A stretch of DNA of 58,863 nt from NCBI GenBank assembly GCA_041663565.1, contig JBAYMJ010000007.1, positions 1-58,863 of the forward strand, written 5' to 3'. The DNA comes from CAINOH01 sp041663565 (GTDB taxonomy: Archaea > Micrarchaeota > Micrarchaeia > Norongarragalinales > CAINOH01). Positions 41,489-50,089 of the stretch are shown piece by piece. How positions within the stretch are numbered: position 1 is the stretch's first letter; each line of letters begins with the position of its first letter. The position numbers were made by a program, and so were the translations under genes. The notes under the pieces are model-generated. The model was not told the origin of the DNA, did no database searches, and saw nothing but the letters and a program-made list of their open reading frames with translations.

Positions 41489-41869
41489 ATGCAAATCCGA
41501 AAAAGCATCGAAAACCTGGCGAAAAGGATAATGACGCCATCCGAAAAGGCGAGTGAAGGCCCGGTAGCCGACCAAAGGTTTTCGGAAGCGGTAAAGAAAC
41601 TGGCAGCTGGTCACGTTGGCAAGAAAATCGAAGTCCACTACCTAGACCTGGGAAAGCCGAAGATATCCATCCGCCCCCTTTTGGAAACGCCCAACGCCGA
41701 GGGCATGCGCTTGGGCGAACACCTTAATCACCATTGGATATGGTGGGATTTCACCGACCCGGTATCCGGAAGGAACTTCACGGTAAAAAGGGTCAAGGAC
41801 GCAAAGGGCAACCTGATTTTTGAAAGAAAAGACGTAAAATTCGACGAAAAGAACGCCCAGAGAATCTGA
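41489..41869 (+). CDS. Hypothetical 126-aa soluble protein
   Basis: I do not recognise this family. The protein is basic, with an N-terminal helical region (IRKSIENLAKRIMTPSEKAS), then a probable beta-rich domain: KKIEVHYLDLGKPKISIRPL, HHWIWWDFTDPVSGRNFTVK and LIFERKDVKF. The HLNHHWIWWDF cluster of His and Trp is striking. There is no signal peptide or membrane segment. ATG 41489 is about 30 nt after a TATA-like ATTTTAAACAG, so the transcript may be leaderless. It converges on the HD-domain operon. Confidence 0.55.
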   Translation: MQIRKSIENLAKRIMTPSEKASEGPVADQRFSEAVKKLAAGHVGKKIEVHYLDLGKPKISIRPLLETPNAEGMRLGEHLNHHWIWWDFTDPVSGRNFTVKRVKDAKGNLIFERKDVKFDEKNAQRI

Positions 41870-41932
41870 CGCGCCTTGGGCGTCTGGAAGCGCTATGGAC
41901 CCTCAGGGAAAAACGCCCCAAAGGCGCAGGAA

Positions 41933-43081
41933 CTACTCCAATACCTCGTGGCAGACCTTCCGGGCCTTGTCGCGGTCCTTGCGGTCCGTTGCCACGAGGA
42001 TGGTCTCGTGCGAGTTGCTTTCCTGCAGTGCGCGCGCGAGGGACGAGTACTCGACCAGGTTGCGTATCTTGCCGCGGTACTGTATCTTGAAGGATATGTG
42101 CTTTGACGACGACTCCGGGGTCGAGATTACGAAGTTCTCCGCGCCTATTGCATCGGAAAGCTTCTCCGCAAGCTCCGGGAGCGCCTTCTTTGCGTCCGAG
42201 ACGCGCTCGGTCTCGTAGGAGCGCTTGAACAGCCGCCTTTGCGAGACGCGCCTTGCGAGGGGGTCGCCTTTTTCCACAAGGGAGAAGAGCACGTGGTCGT
42301 CCGCGCCATCCAGAAGCTCGTCGATTTCCAGCCTGCCGTTGCCAATGCAGGTCGCAAGAGACTTGCGGAGCATCTCCTGCGCGATGCGCACCGAGTGGTG
42401 AGTGTAGATGGAGGTGCGCATGAGGTGGCGCGACACCAGGAGGCTTTCCGCTACCGCGCTGACGTCCTTGTACGGGATTACCAGGCCCTCGTCGGAAATC
42501 TTCATGACCTTGATGAGTCTCTGCGCGTCAATGCCTGAGAAATACACCCCGCAGAAATACGAGTCGCGAAGGAGGTAGTCCATCCGGTCGGTGCCGAGGT
42601 CGCCCCAGATTACCGCGCCCAGCCGGTTCTTTTCCGAAAGTATGTCGCAGAGCTTGCGGACCGAATACCCGTGCCGCTCGATGGCATCCGCAAGCTTCCC
42701 TTCCCGCACGCGCTCGATGCCCATCTCTTCGTGGGACTTTCCGGTGTACTTCTTTACTATGGGCTCGGAAAGGTGGGAGAACGCGGAGTGCCCCACGTCG
42801 TGCAAAAGGCCCGCGAGCATCACGTGCCGCGACTCCTCGGAGTCGCCCATTATCCTCTGGCAGATTTCCTTCGTGAGGTAGTACGTGCCAAGCGAGTGCT
42901 CGTAGCGCGAGTGGTGGGCTGAAGGGAAGGTAAGGTACGTAGTGCCTAACTGCCTCACGTAGCGTAGCCGCTGCATCTGCGGCGAGTCCAGCACCGCAAG
43001 CATCCCGCTCTCGAAGGTGATGTCGCCGTGTATCGCGTCGCGGATGACTAGGTCTTCCGTAAGAGGCCCTGCCTTTGCCAT
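41933..43081 (-). CDS. HD-domain phosphohydrolase (SAMHD1/dGTPase-like)
   Basis: This 382-aa protein is an HD-superfamily phosphohydrolase of the dNTP triphosphohydrolase-like group. The metal-site residues are visible: His in SAHHSRYEHSLGTYYL, the HD pair in GLLHDVGHSAFSHLSE, and Asp in GDLGTDRMDYLLRDS, the tyrosine-Arg-Asp block characteristic of SAMHD1-like enzymes. SPQMQRLRYVRQLGTTYLTF is the usual N-terminal segment. Predicted activity is hydrolysis of dNTP to deoxynucleoside plus triphosphate. ATG 43081 (GGTGG upstream) overlaps the preceding HD gene by 34 nt, so the two are coupled. Confidence 0.86.
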   Translation of the reverse strand: MAKAGPLTEDLVIRDAIHGDITFESGMLAVLDSPQMQRLRYVRQLGTTYLTFPSAHHSRYEHSLGTYYLTKEICQRIMGDSEESRHVMLAGLLHDVGHSAFSHLSEPIVKKYTGKSHEEMGIERVREGKLADAIERHGYSVRKLCDILSEKNRLGAVIWGDLGTDRMDYLLRDSYFCGVYFSGIDAQRLIKVMKISDEGLVIPYKDVSAVAESLLVSRHLMRTSIYTHHSVRIAQEMLRKSLATCIGNGRLEIDELLDGADDHVLFSLVEKGDPLARRVSQRRLFKRSYETERVSDAKKALPELAEKLSDAIGAENFVISTPESSSKHISFKIQYRGKIRNLVEYSSLARALQESNSHETILVATDRKDRDKARKVCHEVLE

Positions 43082-43653
43082 ACTTTTTTCCACCAGCTTG
43101 AGGAGTCGGACGCAAGCGCCGAATCATACAATTTTCTTCCTGACTTAGTGAGCATCAGCTTCTGCTTCGCGAGGGTCCAGTCCCGTGCCTTGGGAAAGCC
43201 CGACTGCGCGTACTCGATTGCGGTAAGGACCAGCTCGAGCAGGTCGGCGTCGTTTGCCGCCTTGGACTCGGGAGTCTTCTTTGCCTCGACTTCGGCGATG
43301 ATTTCGGAGTACCATTTCCCGCCGAACAGCCCGTTTGCCTCGCTTTCCCTCACAGCCTTGCGCTCGGCAGCGGGCTTGTCGTGGTAGGAGGCCATGACCT
43401 TGTCAAGCTCGCCGATTCGCGCCTCGGGAAGGTCGTGGAAGACAGCAAGGGTCGCCGCACGCTCGGCATCTGCGCCCTCCATCCTTGCGATTACGTAAGC
43501 GATTATTGCCGCGCGGTGCGAATGGTCTGCCGTGCTTTCGGCGTTTCGGATTCCCGCAAGCCTCCAGCCCGAGCGGGGGAGGTTCTTGAGCGCACCGGCC
43601 TCGTAGAAGAAGTCAACTGCAGTGGATGCGCCGGTGCCTTTTTTCTTTTGCAT
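43048..43653 (-). CDS. HD-domain protein, YfbR/5'-deoxynucleotidase-like
   Basis: This 201-aa protein has the HD_3 pattern: RNAESTADHSHRAAIIAYVI supplies the first His ligands, LAVFHDLPEARIGELDKV the HD pair, and NDADLLELVLTAIEYAQ the final Asp. YfbR-type enzymes hydrolyse dNMPs to nucleosides. ATG 43653 follows a GGGAG site. It is the middle gene of the minus-strand trio AbrB-like, YfbR-like, SAMHD1-like, so both dNTP and dNMP breakdown could be encoded together. Confidence 0.83.
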   Translation of the reverse strand: MQKKKGTGASTAVDFFYEAGALKNLPRSGWRLAGIRNAESTADHSHRAAIIAYVIARMEGADAERAATLAVFHDLPEARIGELDKVMASYHDKPAAERKAVRESEANGLFGGKWYSEIIAEVEAKKTPESKAANDADLLELVLTAIEYAQSGFPKARDWTLAKQKLMLTKSGRKLYDSALASDSSSWWKKVWQRQGLLRKT

Positions 43654-43675
43654 AATCGGAAATCTCCCAAAACAA

Positions 43676-44353
43676 CTAATCCAAGAGCATGAATATTCCG
43701 CGCTTCTTCTCAAGCGCGTCCCCGCGCTCCTTGAGCACGTGAAGCGCGCAGGCGACCTTGACCGGGTCTTCCTTGAGCGCCTCCGCAGCCTTTGCGGGGA
43801 CTATCTCGGTGCCGCGCGTGATGCGCGAGACTATCTTTTCCGCAAGCGGCTCGAACTGCTCGCGGCTGATGACGTAGAACTTGTTGTCGAACCCCTTCGC
43901 GCCGTAGACTTCGCCGTGCGAAAGGTAGGACTCGAGCTCCCTCGAGGCGACCTTTGCTGCTGCCTCGTCAAGTATTGCATAGCCGTTGCCGCCAAGGACC
44001 GCATCGATGGACTTGTTCGCAACAGGCGTGCTCCTTGCAAGCTCCGCCGCGCTTACGAACTGGGGCGCGGGGCCGGAATAGGAATTCTGTGTCCTTGCGG
44101 ATGCTGCAGGCGTGGCGGATGCATAAGTTGAATCTGCGGGCGATGACGTCGGCGCATCCATCGCCTTCCTCAAAAGCAATGAGGTTACTTTCTCGTTGAC
44201 AGTCGACGCCAGCTTGGCCTTGCTTGCCATGACCATGATTCCGGGCTCAAGCTCGAAGAACTCGAACTCGTCGTTCTCGCCTACTTTGGAACTTGCCTTG
44301 ATTGCAGGCGGAATCACGACTGCCAGCGCGTCGCCGTGCTTGAATACCCTCAT
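43676..44353 (-). CDS. AbrB-like N-terminal domain protein heading the HD operon
   Basis: This 225-aa protein starts with a SpoVT/AbrB-like swapped-hairpin segment (MRVFKHGDALAVVIPPAIKA, then FFELEPGIMVMAS). A Ser/Ala/Thr-rich linker covers about 75-105. The C-terminal half (AAKVASRELESYLSHGEVYG, REQFEPLAEKIVSRITRGTE, then DPVKVACALHVLKERGDALE) looks like a helical or winged-helix ligand domain that I cannot name. It precedes the YfbR-like gene by 22 nt. A DNA-binding regulator of the operon, or a sensor, is the likely role. Confidence 0.68.
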   Translation of the reverse strand: MRVFKHGDALAVVIPPAIKASSKVGENDEFEFFELEPGIMVMASKAKLASTVNEKVTSLLLRKAMDAPTSSPADSTYASATPAASARTQNSYSGPAPQFVSAAELARSTPVANKSIDAVLGGNGYAILDEAAAKVASRELESYLSHGEVYGAKGFDNKFYVISREQFEPLAEKIVSRITRGTEIVPAKAAEALKEDPVKVACALHVLKERGDALEKKRGIFMLLD

Positions 44354-44497
44354 TTAACCCACAACAAGATTGGGCTTCCAATGCAATAAAACGGTTGAGT
44401 TGGGCGCTTACCGGTGGGGTCAAACAAAGAGTTTAGCGAAAGGTTAGGGCAAATTGCAGCCCCGAAATAAAACGCAACAACGCCACTAGCCTGTGCT

Positions 44498-47400
44498 ATG
44501 GTTAGGGCGTCCGGGGGCATCAAGGCAGTTTTCATCGTCGCCATCTTTGCATTGCTAGCCAGCTCCTGCCACGCATTGACCACAACCCAGGTCCCGAGCC
44601 TGCAGAAGTATTCCTACGTGTTCGACGCCCCCCAAAAAAGCGCGCTTGGCACGCTGAAGGACTTCATGCCTACCTGCCAGGCCATTGAGAAGAACGAGGT
44701 CAGCCTTGCAAGCACCGGCGCTTCGGAGTACGCGCAGAGCGAGGGGACCGCGAGGCAGGCGCTTGAAAAGGCGCAGGGGCTTTCCGGGGTAGTCGAGCAG
44801 GCGATTGCCACCATAAAGGAGTTCGTGCGCATGATTTACTCCACCAATGCAAACATCCCTTCGGACTCGCTGGAAAACGCGCTCAACTCGTTTGCGCGGC
44901 CGTGCAACTCGGAGTCTTTTGAATCCATCAAGCTGGTGCTGCTTTCAGACTCGCAGGCTTGGGAAAAGCTTTCCGCAAAGGCCGAATCCTTCAGGCAGGC
45001 CTACGGCGACTCGGGCCCTGCCGGGAAGTGCGAGGCAGTGCGCGCAAAGCTCTCCCAGATGGCGGCGGAATTCGAGGCGGGCACCACGGGGTCCGAGTCC
45101 ATCGCGCAGCGCGCGCTGGGCCTGCGGGCGGTTGCACAGCGCGAGGCGACCGACGGCGCGCTGTTCTCGCCGCGCGACGCAAGGACCGTGATAGTGGAGG
45201 GAATTTCACGCGACTCCGTGCTTTCGGAAATCTATTCGTTCGACTCCGAAATCACGGACGCGCTGATTTCGCTGGACGCTGCGTTTGCGAGGCAAAAAAA
45301 GGATGCGCAGGAATGGCAGGCCCTTGCGGAGGGCGCCCTGAAAAGGTATCAGGACGAAGGGCTTGCGGGGCTTGACGGCTTGGGACTGTTTTCCAAGATA
45401 CCCTCCCGCTTCCTGGGAACTACCGCCAAGGTGGGAGGCTACCGCGAGACCGAGAGGCTTGCCCAGGCGGCAATCGCCAAGGCAAACGGGAACGTGAGCC
45501 TTGCGGAGTTCTCCACGAAAGCGATGCAGTACGGCTACGAGTCCGAAAGCATCGCAAGGTACCTTGACGCAAAGGCGGGCTTCGAAAAGGCCGTTGAGAT
45601 ACTTGAAAGCAAGACCGACGAGGCGACCGCATTGGAAAGCGGCCTGGACGACGAGGTTGCGCAAAGGGTTGCGAAGATACGGCAACAGTTGGAGGAGCTG
45701 AAAAAGACCGACGCGCTTGCCGCGCAGAAAATCGAGGAGCTGCTCTCGGCCTTGGAAAAGGGTTATGACAAATCTGGCTACAATCTCGCGCAGAGGCTCT
45801 CGGCCTGCGCGGACCTGCTTGTGGGAATCGAAAACATCGAGGCCGCGCTTTCGGACAACGACAACGCGCTCCTTGAGACCACTTACCTGATGTACTCCGA
45901 TTTTTCCGACCTGCTCTCTCGCGCCGCAACGGACGGGATTTCGACGCAGTACGAGATCCAGGTCGCAGGCACGATCAAGCAGTCGCTGGACTTGGCGAAA
46001 TCTAAAAAGGCCGCGGTATCAGATGATGAACTTTCGGCGTTCCAGCAGCAGATTACCCTGATGGACGCAAAGGTCGTGGAACGTGCAAGGACAAAGTATG
46101 CGGCGCTGGATTCCCAATACTCCGACGCGCGTTCGCTGGAGGCGTTCCTCGGGAACTCCGACCTTGCGAGGCTGGACGCATACGGCATATACTTCATCAC
46201 AGGCAAGCTGGACGCAAGAAGGGCGCTGGGCAGGCTTTCAGAAATGACCGAGTTCCTGCTGAAAATGACCGGCTCGGCGAACGCGGGGCTGGGCGCAAAG
46301 ATACAGGACGCAATCCAGCAGAACCTGTACGAGGTCCCGCAGGAAAGCGAGCCGGCCCAGCTTGGATGCGAGACCACCGTAAAAAGGGGCTTTTCGTGCA
46401 GGAACCCCACGGGGATAAGCTACGACGGTGCGATAAAGCTCAAGCTGTTCAGCATACCAAGCGGCGCTGCGCTTTCGGACACTACTGGCAGGTTTTACGA
46501 GGTCAACGGCGTCGTGTACGCCCGGCTGGACGGGGCATCCGCATATGGCGAGTGCCTGCTTGACGTTGAATACACTCTTGTCGTCGCAAGGAAGACCGGC
46601 GAAAGCATAGCAACAGCATACGCGGATTTTGACGGAGCGCAAATCACGAGGACAATCACGTTCGAATCCGTTGCACAATATGACGTGCTCGTCCTGGTGC
46701 CTGTGCCCCTTGGCGCAATCGCCTACTCGCAGGCCGGGTATGCCAAGCAATACCAGTCAGGTGACACGGCCGCGTTCATAGTCCCTGCCAAGGTCGGACG
46801 CAACGAGCTGGTGGTGACCATAGCCTCTGCGGAATATCCGCCGTTTTCGCTTGTTGAGAAAAAGACCGCGCTCACAAGCCAAAGAGTGTCCATCGAGCTT
46901 TCGTACACCAACGCATTCGAGGAGCTGCAGAACCCCAAGATTGCCTACACGCAGGCCGAATGCACGTCAGCCCGCAGCATGACCGTCGAGTCAACGGACT
47001 TCACTTACGTCCGTTCGGGAAACGAGGTCAGGCTCTCGTTTTCCGGAAAGTGGGCCAAAGGCAAGGAAAAGAGGGCGGTGCTGACTGTAGAATGCGACAA
47101 TTCGACCCAGACTGCCGCGCTGCAGGCGGGAATACTCCTCTCAGGCTACGACGCGACTCTCTTGAATGCCCTCGTACAGGCGGGGCTTATCAGCGCGACA
47201 ACCGCCAATTCCACGAGCCCGGTAGCCAAGGCGCTTGCCGAAATCCAAAGCATAGTCGCAAGCGCTGCGGCCCTGCCGGAATATTCATCAGTGGCCAAGA
47301 TTGCCGCGGAGGCCCAGGCAATCCTGCAGAACGCGTCGCTTGCTGCCGACGCCGCGGCCCAGCAGAAGGCAGCAGACAAGGCAGCCTCCAAGCTCTCCGA

Positions 47401-48223
47401 ACTGGAAGAGATTGCAAACTACAGGTACACTGCCCTGTACAAGCAGTGCGGCGAGCCCTCCTGCAAGCGCCTGCTGGAGGAGGCGCGCGCCCTCATCGCC
47501 GCAAAGGACTGGCCGACCGCATTCGAAAAGCTTTCGCAATACCAGAAGCAGGCCGAGCAGGATGCGGCGGCGCTTGCCCAGGAATATGACGGGAAGCTTT
47601 CCGACTACGCCGGCTACTCGTCGTCAACAATCCCCCTTGCCCTGCTGTCCTTGTCGCGCTTTGACAACGCGACCGCAATCTCCGCAAACCAGTCGTCGGC
47701 CACGTACTCGCGGCTCAAGGGCGAAGGGTACGACCACGCTGCTGCGCTCAAGGTGCGCGAGCAGCTCCAAAAGGCGATGGACAAGATAAGGGAAAGCTAC
47801 CCTGTGGCGTCCAAGGCGTTCAACGCCTCCTCCAAGGCGGACCTTTTGGCACAATACGCGAACGTGAGAAGCCTTGCGCAGCAGCTTGACGGCTACACTG
47901 ACAAGCTTGCGCAGGTGACGCAGGCGCAGCTTGACATTGCAAGGCAGTCTGCGGCGGCGGACGCGCAGGCGTCGCTTTCGGCCGCGGACTCGGACGCGTC
48001 GGACGGCAACTACCTTTCCGCATACCTGCTGGCAAAGCAGCTCCAGCAGGAGACCGCAGGCGCGGTTGCCGTGAAGGCTGCAGGCGCGTTCTCGCTTACG
48101 GAATACCTGCCGTACCTTGCGGCGATAGTGATAATCGGCGGGGCGGCGTACGCGTACCTGCGCAAGGATGGCAAGGAAAGCTACGAGGCCCTCGAGAAGC
48201 CACCGGACGACTACTCAAACTGA
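44498..48223 (+). CDS. Giant alpha-helical surface protein with C-terminal TM
   Basis: This 1241-aa protein has a signal peptide (IKAVFIVAIFALLASSCHA). Residues of about 30-600 are almost entirely helical with heptad-like, Ala/Glu/Lys-rich stretches (for example QRVAKIRQQLEELKKTDALA). Residues of about 620-840 form a beta-rich region with Cys (GCETTVKRGFSCRNPTGISY). A second helical coiled-coil part follows to about 1195, then one TM (YLPYLAAIVIIGGAAYAYL) and a short charged cytoplasmic tail. The architecture is stalk-head-stalk-anchor; it could be an envelope spacer, adhesin or contractile surface fibre. No family recognised. Confidence 0.7.
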   Translation: MVRASGGIKAVFIVAIFALLASSCHALTTTQVPSLQKYSYVFDAPQKSALGTLKDFMPTCQAIEKNEVSLASTGASEYAQSEGTARQALEKAQGLSGVVEQAIATIKEFVRMIYSTNANIPSDSLENALNSFARPCNSESFESIKLVLLSDSQAWEKLSAKAESFRQAYGDSGPAGKCEAVRAKLSQMAAEFEAGTTGSESIAQRALGLRAVAQREATDGALFSPRDARTVIVEGISRDSVLSEIYSFDSEITDALISLDAAFARQKKDAQEWQALAEGALKRYQDEGLAGLDGLGLFSKIPSRFLGTTAKVGGYRETERLAQAAIAKANGNVSLAEFSTKAMQYGYESESIARYLDAKAGFEKAVEILESKTDEATALESGLDDEVAQRVAKIRQQLEELKKTDALAAQKIEELLSALEKGYDKSGYNLAQRLSACADLLVGIENIEAALSDNDNALLETTYLMYSDFSDLLSRAATDGISTQYEIQVAGTIKQSLDLAKSKKAAVSDDELSAFQQQITLMDAKVVERARTKYAALDSQYSDARSLEAFLGNSDLARLDAYGIYFITGKLDARRALGRLSEMTEFLLKMTGSANAGLGAKIQDAIQQNLYEVPQESEPAQLGCETTVKRGFSCRNPTGISYDGAIKLKLFSIPSGAALSDTTGRFYEVNGVVYARLDGASAYGECLLDVEYTLVVARKTGESIATAYADFDGAQITRTITFESVAQYDVLVLVPVPLGAIAYSQAGYAKQYQSGDTAAFIVPAKVGRNELVVTIASAEYPPFSLVEKKTALTSQRVSIELSYTNAFEELQNPKIAYTQAECTSARSMTVESTDFTYVRSGNEVRLSFSGKWAKGKEKRAVLTVECDNSTQTAALQAGILLSGYDATLLNALVQAGLISATTANSTSPVAKALAEIQSIVASAAALPEYSSVAKIAAEAQAILQNASLAADAAAQQKAADKAASKLSELEEIANYRYTALYKQCGEPSCKRLLEEARALIAAKDWPTAFEKLSQYQKQAEQDAAALAQEYDGKLSDYAGYSSSTIPLALLSLSRFDNATAISANQSSATYSRLKGEGYDHAAALKVREQLQKAMDKIRESYPVASKAFNASSKADLLAQYANVRSLAQQLDGYTDKLAQVTQAQLDIARQSAAADAQASLSAADSDASDGNYLSAYLLAKQLQQETAGAVAVKAAGAFSLTEYLPYLAAIVIIGGAAYAYLRKDGKESYEALEKPPDDYSN

Positions 48224-48241
48224 GGGATGCCAACCAATAAA

Positions 48242-48266
48242 TAGTAAAATTACTAAAAATAGTAAT
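48242..48266 (+). promoter_or_regulatory. Overlapping palindromes on the vapBC promoter
   Basis: TAGTAAAATTACTA (48242-48255) and ATTACTAAAAATAGTAAT (48249-48266) are two overlapping inverted repeats of TAGTAA/TTACTA half-sites, ending 10 nt before the antitoxin ATG. The TATA-like AATAAATAG lies at their left edge. Such a site suits an AbrB-type antitoxin dimer or tetramer. Confidence 0.65.
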
Positions 48267-48276
48267 TGGTGGTCTT

Positions 48277-48543
48277 ATGAACGTCGGCATCACGAAAATG
48301 ACGAGGAACGGGCAGCTCACGCTTCCGCTGAGCATCAGGCAGGATGCAGGGATTGACGAGGGCGCACAACTGGTCGTAGTCCAGGATGACTCCGGCATCC
48401 GGATATTGACGCCAAACAACCTTGAGGATGTCTTCAAGGCCGGCTCAATAATAGCGAAAAAGGAGAACATCACGCGCAAGGAGCTTGAAAAGAGGATTAA
48501 GGAAGCCAGGAGGATTACATACGCGGAATACAAGACAAGGTGA
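48277..48543 (+). CDS. vapB: AbrB/MazE-type antitoxin (VapB-like)
   Basis: This 88-aa protein has an N-terminal SpoVT-AbrB domain (ITKMTRNGQLTLPLSIRQDA and GAQLVVVQDDSGIRILTP) and a C-terminal helical, basic/acidic tail (KKENITRKELEKRIKEARRI) that would block the toxin. It lies 15 nt before the PIN-domain toxin gene. The palindromic promoter region is probably its own operator. Confidence 0.86.
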   Translation: MNVGITKMTRNGQLTLPLSIRQDAGIDEGAQLVVVQDDSGIRILTPNNLEDVFKAGSIIAKKENITRKELEKRIKEARRITYAEYKTR

Positions 48544-48558
48544 CGGCAAGAGTTGAGG

Positions 48559-48963
48559 ATGCTAGTGGACACGAACATAGTCATATCGGCGCTCTTCTTC
48601 GAAGGCAACGAACGGAGGCTGATTGAGTTGCTTTCAAAAGACGGCGACCTCGTCCTTTCCGAAGCAGTCCTACAAGAGACACGTTACGTCGCAGCTGGCT
48701 GGCCAGACGGCGAAGAAACCGCCGCAAGGTTCGAGACAACCTTCTCGGGCAACCAAATCGTCTCAAAAGCAGGCACCCAGCAGGAAATGCGTGTTGCGGA
48801 ATCCCTTGTGAGGGATAAAAACGACGCCCCAATTCTTGCGGCGTTCCTCGCATCCGGCGCGGACTATCTGGTGACCGGCGACAAGGACCTGCTCTCGATT
48901 GGCCGGAAGGACATAATCAACTCAAGGAAGGCGCTTGAAATCCTCGGCAAGCCAGCCAAATAA
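48559..48963 (+). CDS. vapC: PIN-domain toxin (VapC-like ribonuclease)
   Basis: This 134-aa PIN-fold RNase shows the acidic catalytic residues: Asp in MLVDTNIVISALF, Glu in VLSEAVLQETRYV, Asp in RDKNDAPILAAFL and Asp in YLVTGDKDLLSI. The sequence KNDAPILAAFLASGADYLVTGDKD is typical of the putative toxin PIN subfamily (COG1569-like). VapC toxins cleave tRNA or rRNA. ATG 48559 is used; TTG 48553 is possible. It forms a standard antitoxin-toxin operon with the upstream AbrB-type gene. Confidence 0.87.
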   Translation: MLVDTNIVISALFFEGNERRLIELLSKDGDLVLSEAVLQETRYVAAGWPDGEETAARFETTFSGNQIVSKAGTQQEMRVAESLVRDKNDAPILAAFLASGADYLVTGDKDLLSIGRKDIINSRKALEILGKPAK

Positions 48964-48988
48964 ATACCCCGAAAACCAACTCATTGCT

Positions 48989-49687
48989 ATGTCAGACTTC
49001 GACCTTTCGCAGCTCCTCTCGGCCCTTTCGGGAAAGAAGAAGCCGGTTGTGCACGAGCTCAAGTGGAAGATTGCCGAGAGCCGCTCGTCCGCGCCCCTTG
49101 AGGATGCCGAGACCACCGTTTCCCAGCTGCGCAAGTTCTGCGTGTTCAAGTCCGGCGGCGAATACTACGACACGATTTACACCAAGGAGTACGGCGACGG
49201 CGTGTTCGCGTACTTCATCGTCCGGACGGACAAGCGCACCGAGAAGGAGACGCTGGTGTTCGACGGGTATATGGTGCAGGAGGAGGACGAGAAGCTCGGC
49301 TTCGACCTGGAGACCGGCTTTGAGATGATGAAGAACCTCGCCTCGATGGGATACAAGCAGGAGTTCGCTCGCGAGGTCACCGAATGGCACTTCACCTACC
49401 ACCTGCTTTCGGTCAGCGTCTACGAAATCACGGATTTCGGCGCGTTCGTGCAGGTCTCGATGCCCGCGACCAAGTTGGAGGGCGCGCGCAAGCTTGCCGA
49501 GAAGTCCCTTGACGCGTTCTTTGAAAAGCTGAAGGTGCAGAAGCGCGACATCATCCCGACCGACGTGATTACGCTCCAGGTGATGCTGGGCAGGCAGGCC
49601 GCGGAGGAACAGAAGCAGAAGGTCCCGAAGATCGGGATGAAGACCCCGCTGAAGAAGTCCTCGGCGGACTCGAAATCGTTGTTCTAG
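48989..49687 (+). CDS. CYTH-like domain protein
   Basis: This 232-aa protein shows alternating long strands with charged residues that resemble the triphosphate-tunnel (CYTH) fold: HELKWKIAESRSS at the start, FCVFKSGGEYYDTIYTKEYG, FAYFIVRTDKRTEKETLVFD, and GYKQEFAREVTEWHFTYHLL followed by VSVYEITDFGAFVQVS. The E-x-K motif of CYTH is represented by HELKWK. Family members hydrolyse or bind triphosphates or polyphosphate (thiamine triphosphatase, class IV cyclase). The assignment is tentative. It starts 25 nt after vapC, but a separate promoter cannot be excluded. Confidence 0.5.
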   Translation: MSDFDLSQLLSALSGKKKPVVHELKWKIAESRSSAPLEDAETTVSQLRKFCVFKSGGEYYDTIYTKEYGDGVFAYFIVRTDKRTEKETLVFDGYMVQEEDEKLGFDLETGFEMMKNLASMGYKQEFAREVTEWHFTYHLLSVSVYEITDFGAFVQVSMPATKLEGARKLAEKSLDAFFEKLKVQKRDIIPTDVITLQVMLGRQAAEEQKQKVPKIGMKTPLKKSSADSKSLF

Positions 49688-49716
49688 GACACAACGCTAA
49701 TGCTAAAGGGCGTCAA

Positions 49717-49750
49717 AGAAAACAAAAAAAAAAATTGAAAAAGAAAAAGG
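49717..49750 (-). terminator. T-rich terminator after the small acidic gene
   Basis: On the minus strand, past the stop of the 46-aa acidic gene, lies CCCTTTTTCTTTTTC followed by a run of about eleven T residues, an archaeal-type terminator. Confidence 0.6.
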
Positions 49751-49801
49751 GTCAGTGGAAAAAAGGTTTTGCTGGAAAAAGATTCCAAGACGGAGAAGGG
49801 A

Positions 49802-49942
49802 TTACTCCTCTTCGTCTTCCATGTCGTCCGAGTCGTCGTCTTCCCACTCCTCGTCGTCATCGTCTTCCCATTCCTCTTCCTTGAAGTCCTCGTCTTCCTC
49901 TTCCTTCTTTCTCTTTACCAATAGGATAGCTGGCGTGTACAT
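49802..49942 (-). CDS. 46-aa strongly acidic microprotein
   Basis: The protein starts MYTPAILLVKRKKEEEDEDF and ends in an almost pure Glu/Asp/Trp tail with two EEWEDDD units. ATG 49942 has GAGG about 9 nt upstream, and a T-rich terminator follows the stop, so this looks like a real transcription unit despite low complexity. No family can be assigned; small acidic proteins of this sort can act as chaperone-like tails or DNA mimics. A start at 49990 would only add an unconserved segment. Confidence 0.55.
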   Translation of the reverse strand: MYTPAILLVKRKKEEEDEDFKEEEWEDDDDEEWEDDDSDDMEDEEE

Positions 49943-50089
49943 TTGGATAACCTCTGCATTGATTACACAGTGCTTTTGCGTTCTCGGCACTTCAGTGGGA
50001 TATTTGCCCCGGGAAAACGTTCCCCCGAAAGCATATTGTATAGCGACAACTTGTTTATAAACGTTTTTTCAGCAGTTGCGTCGTGCGTT

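Noticed and set aside
48242..48266. VapBC palindrome as a fourth member of the ACTACT-N4-AGTAA site family
   Set aside because: Half-sites look alike but the ACT to AGT spacing is six rather than four bases, and the A/T-rich match may be chance.
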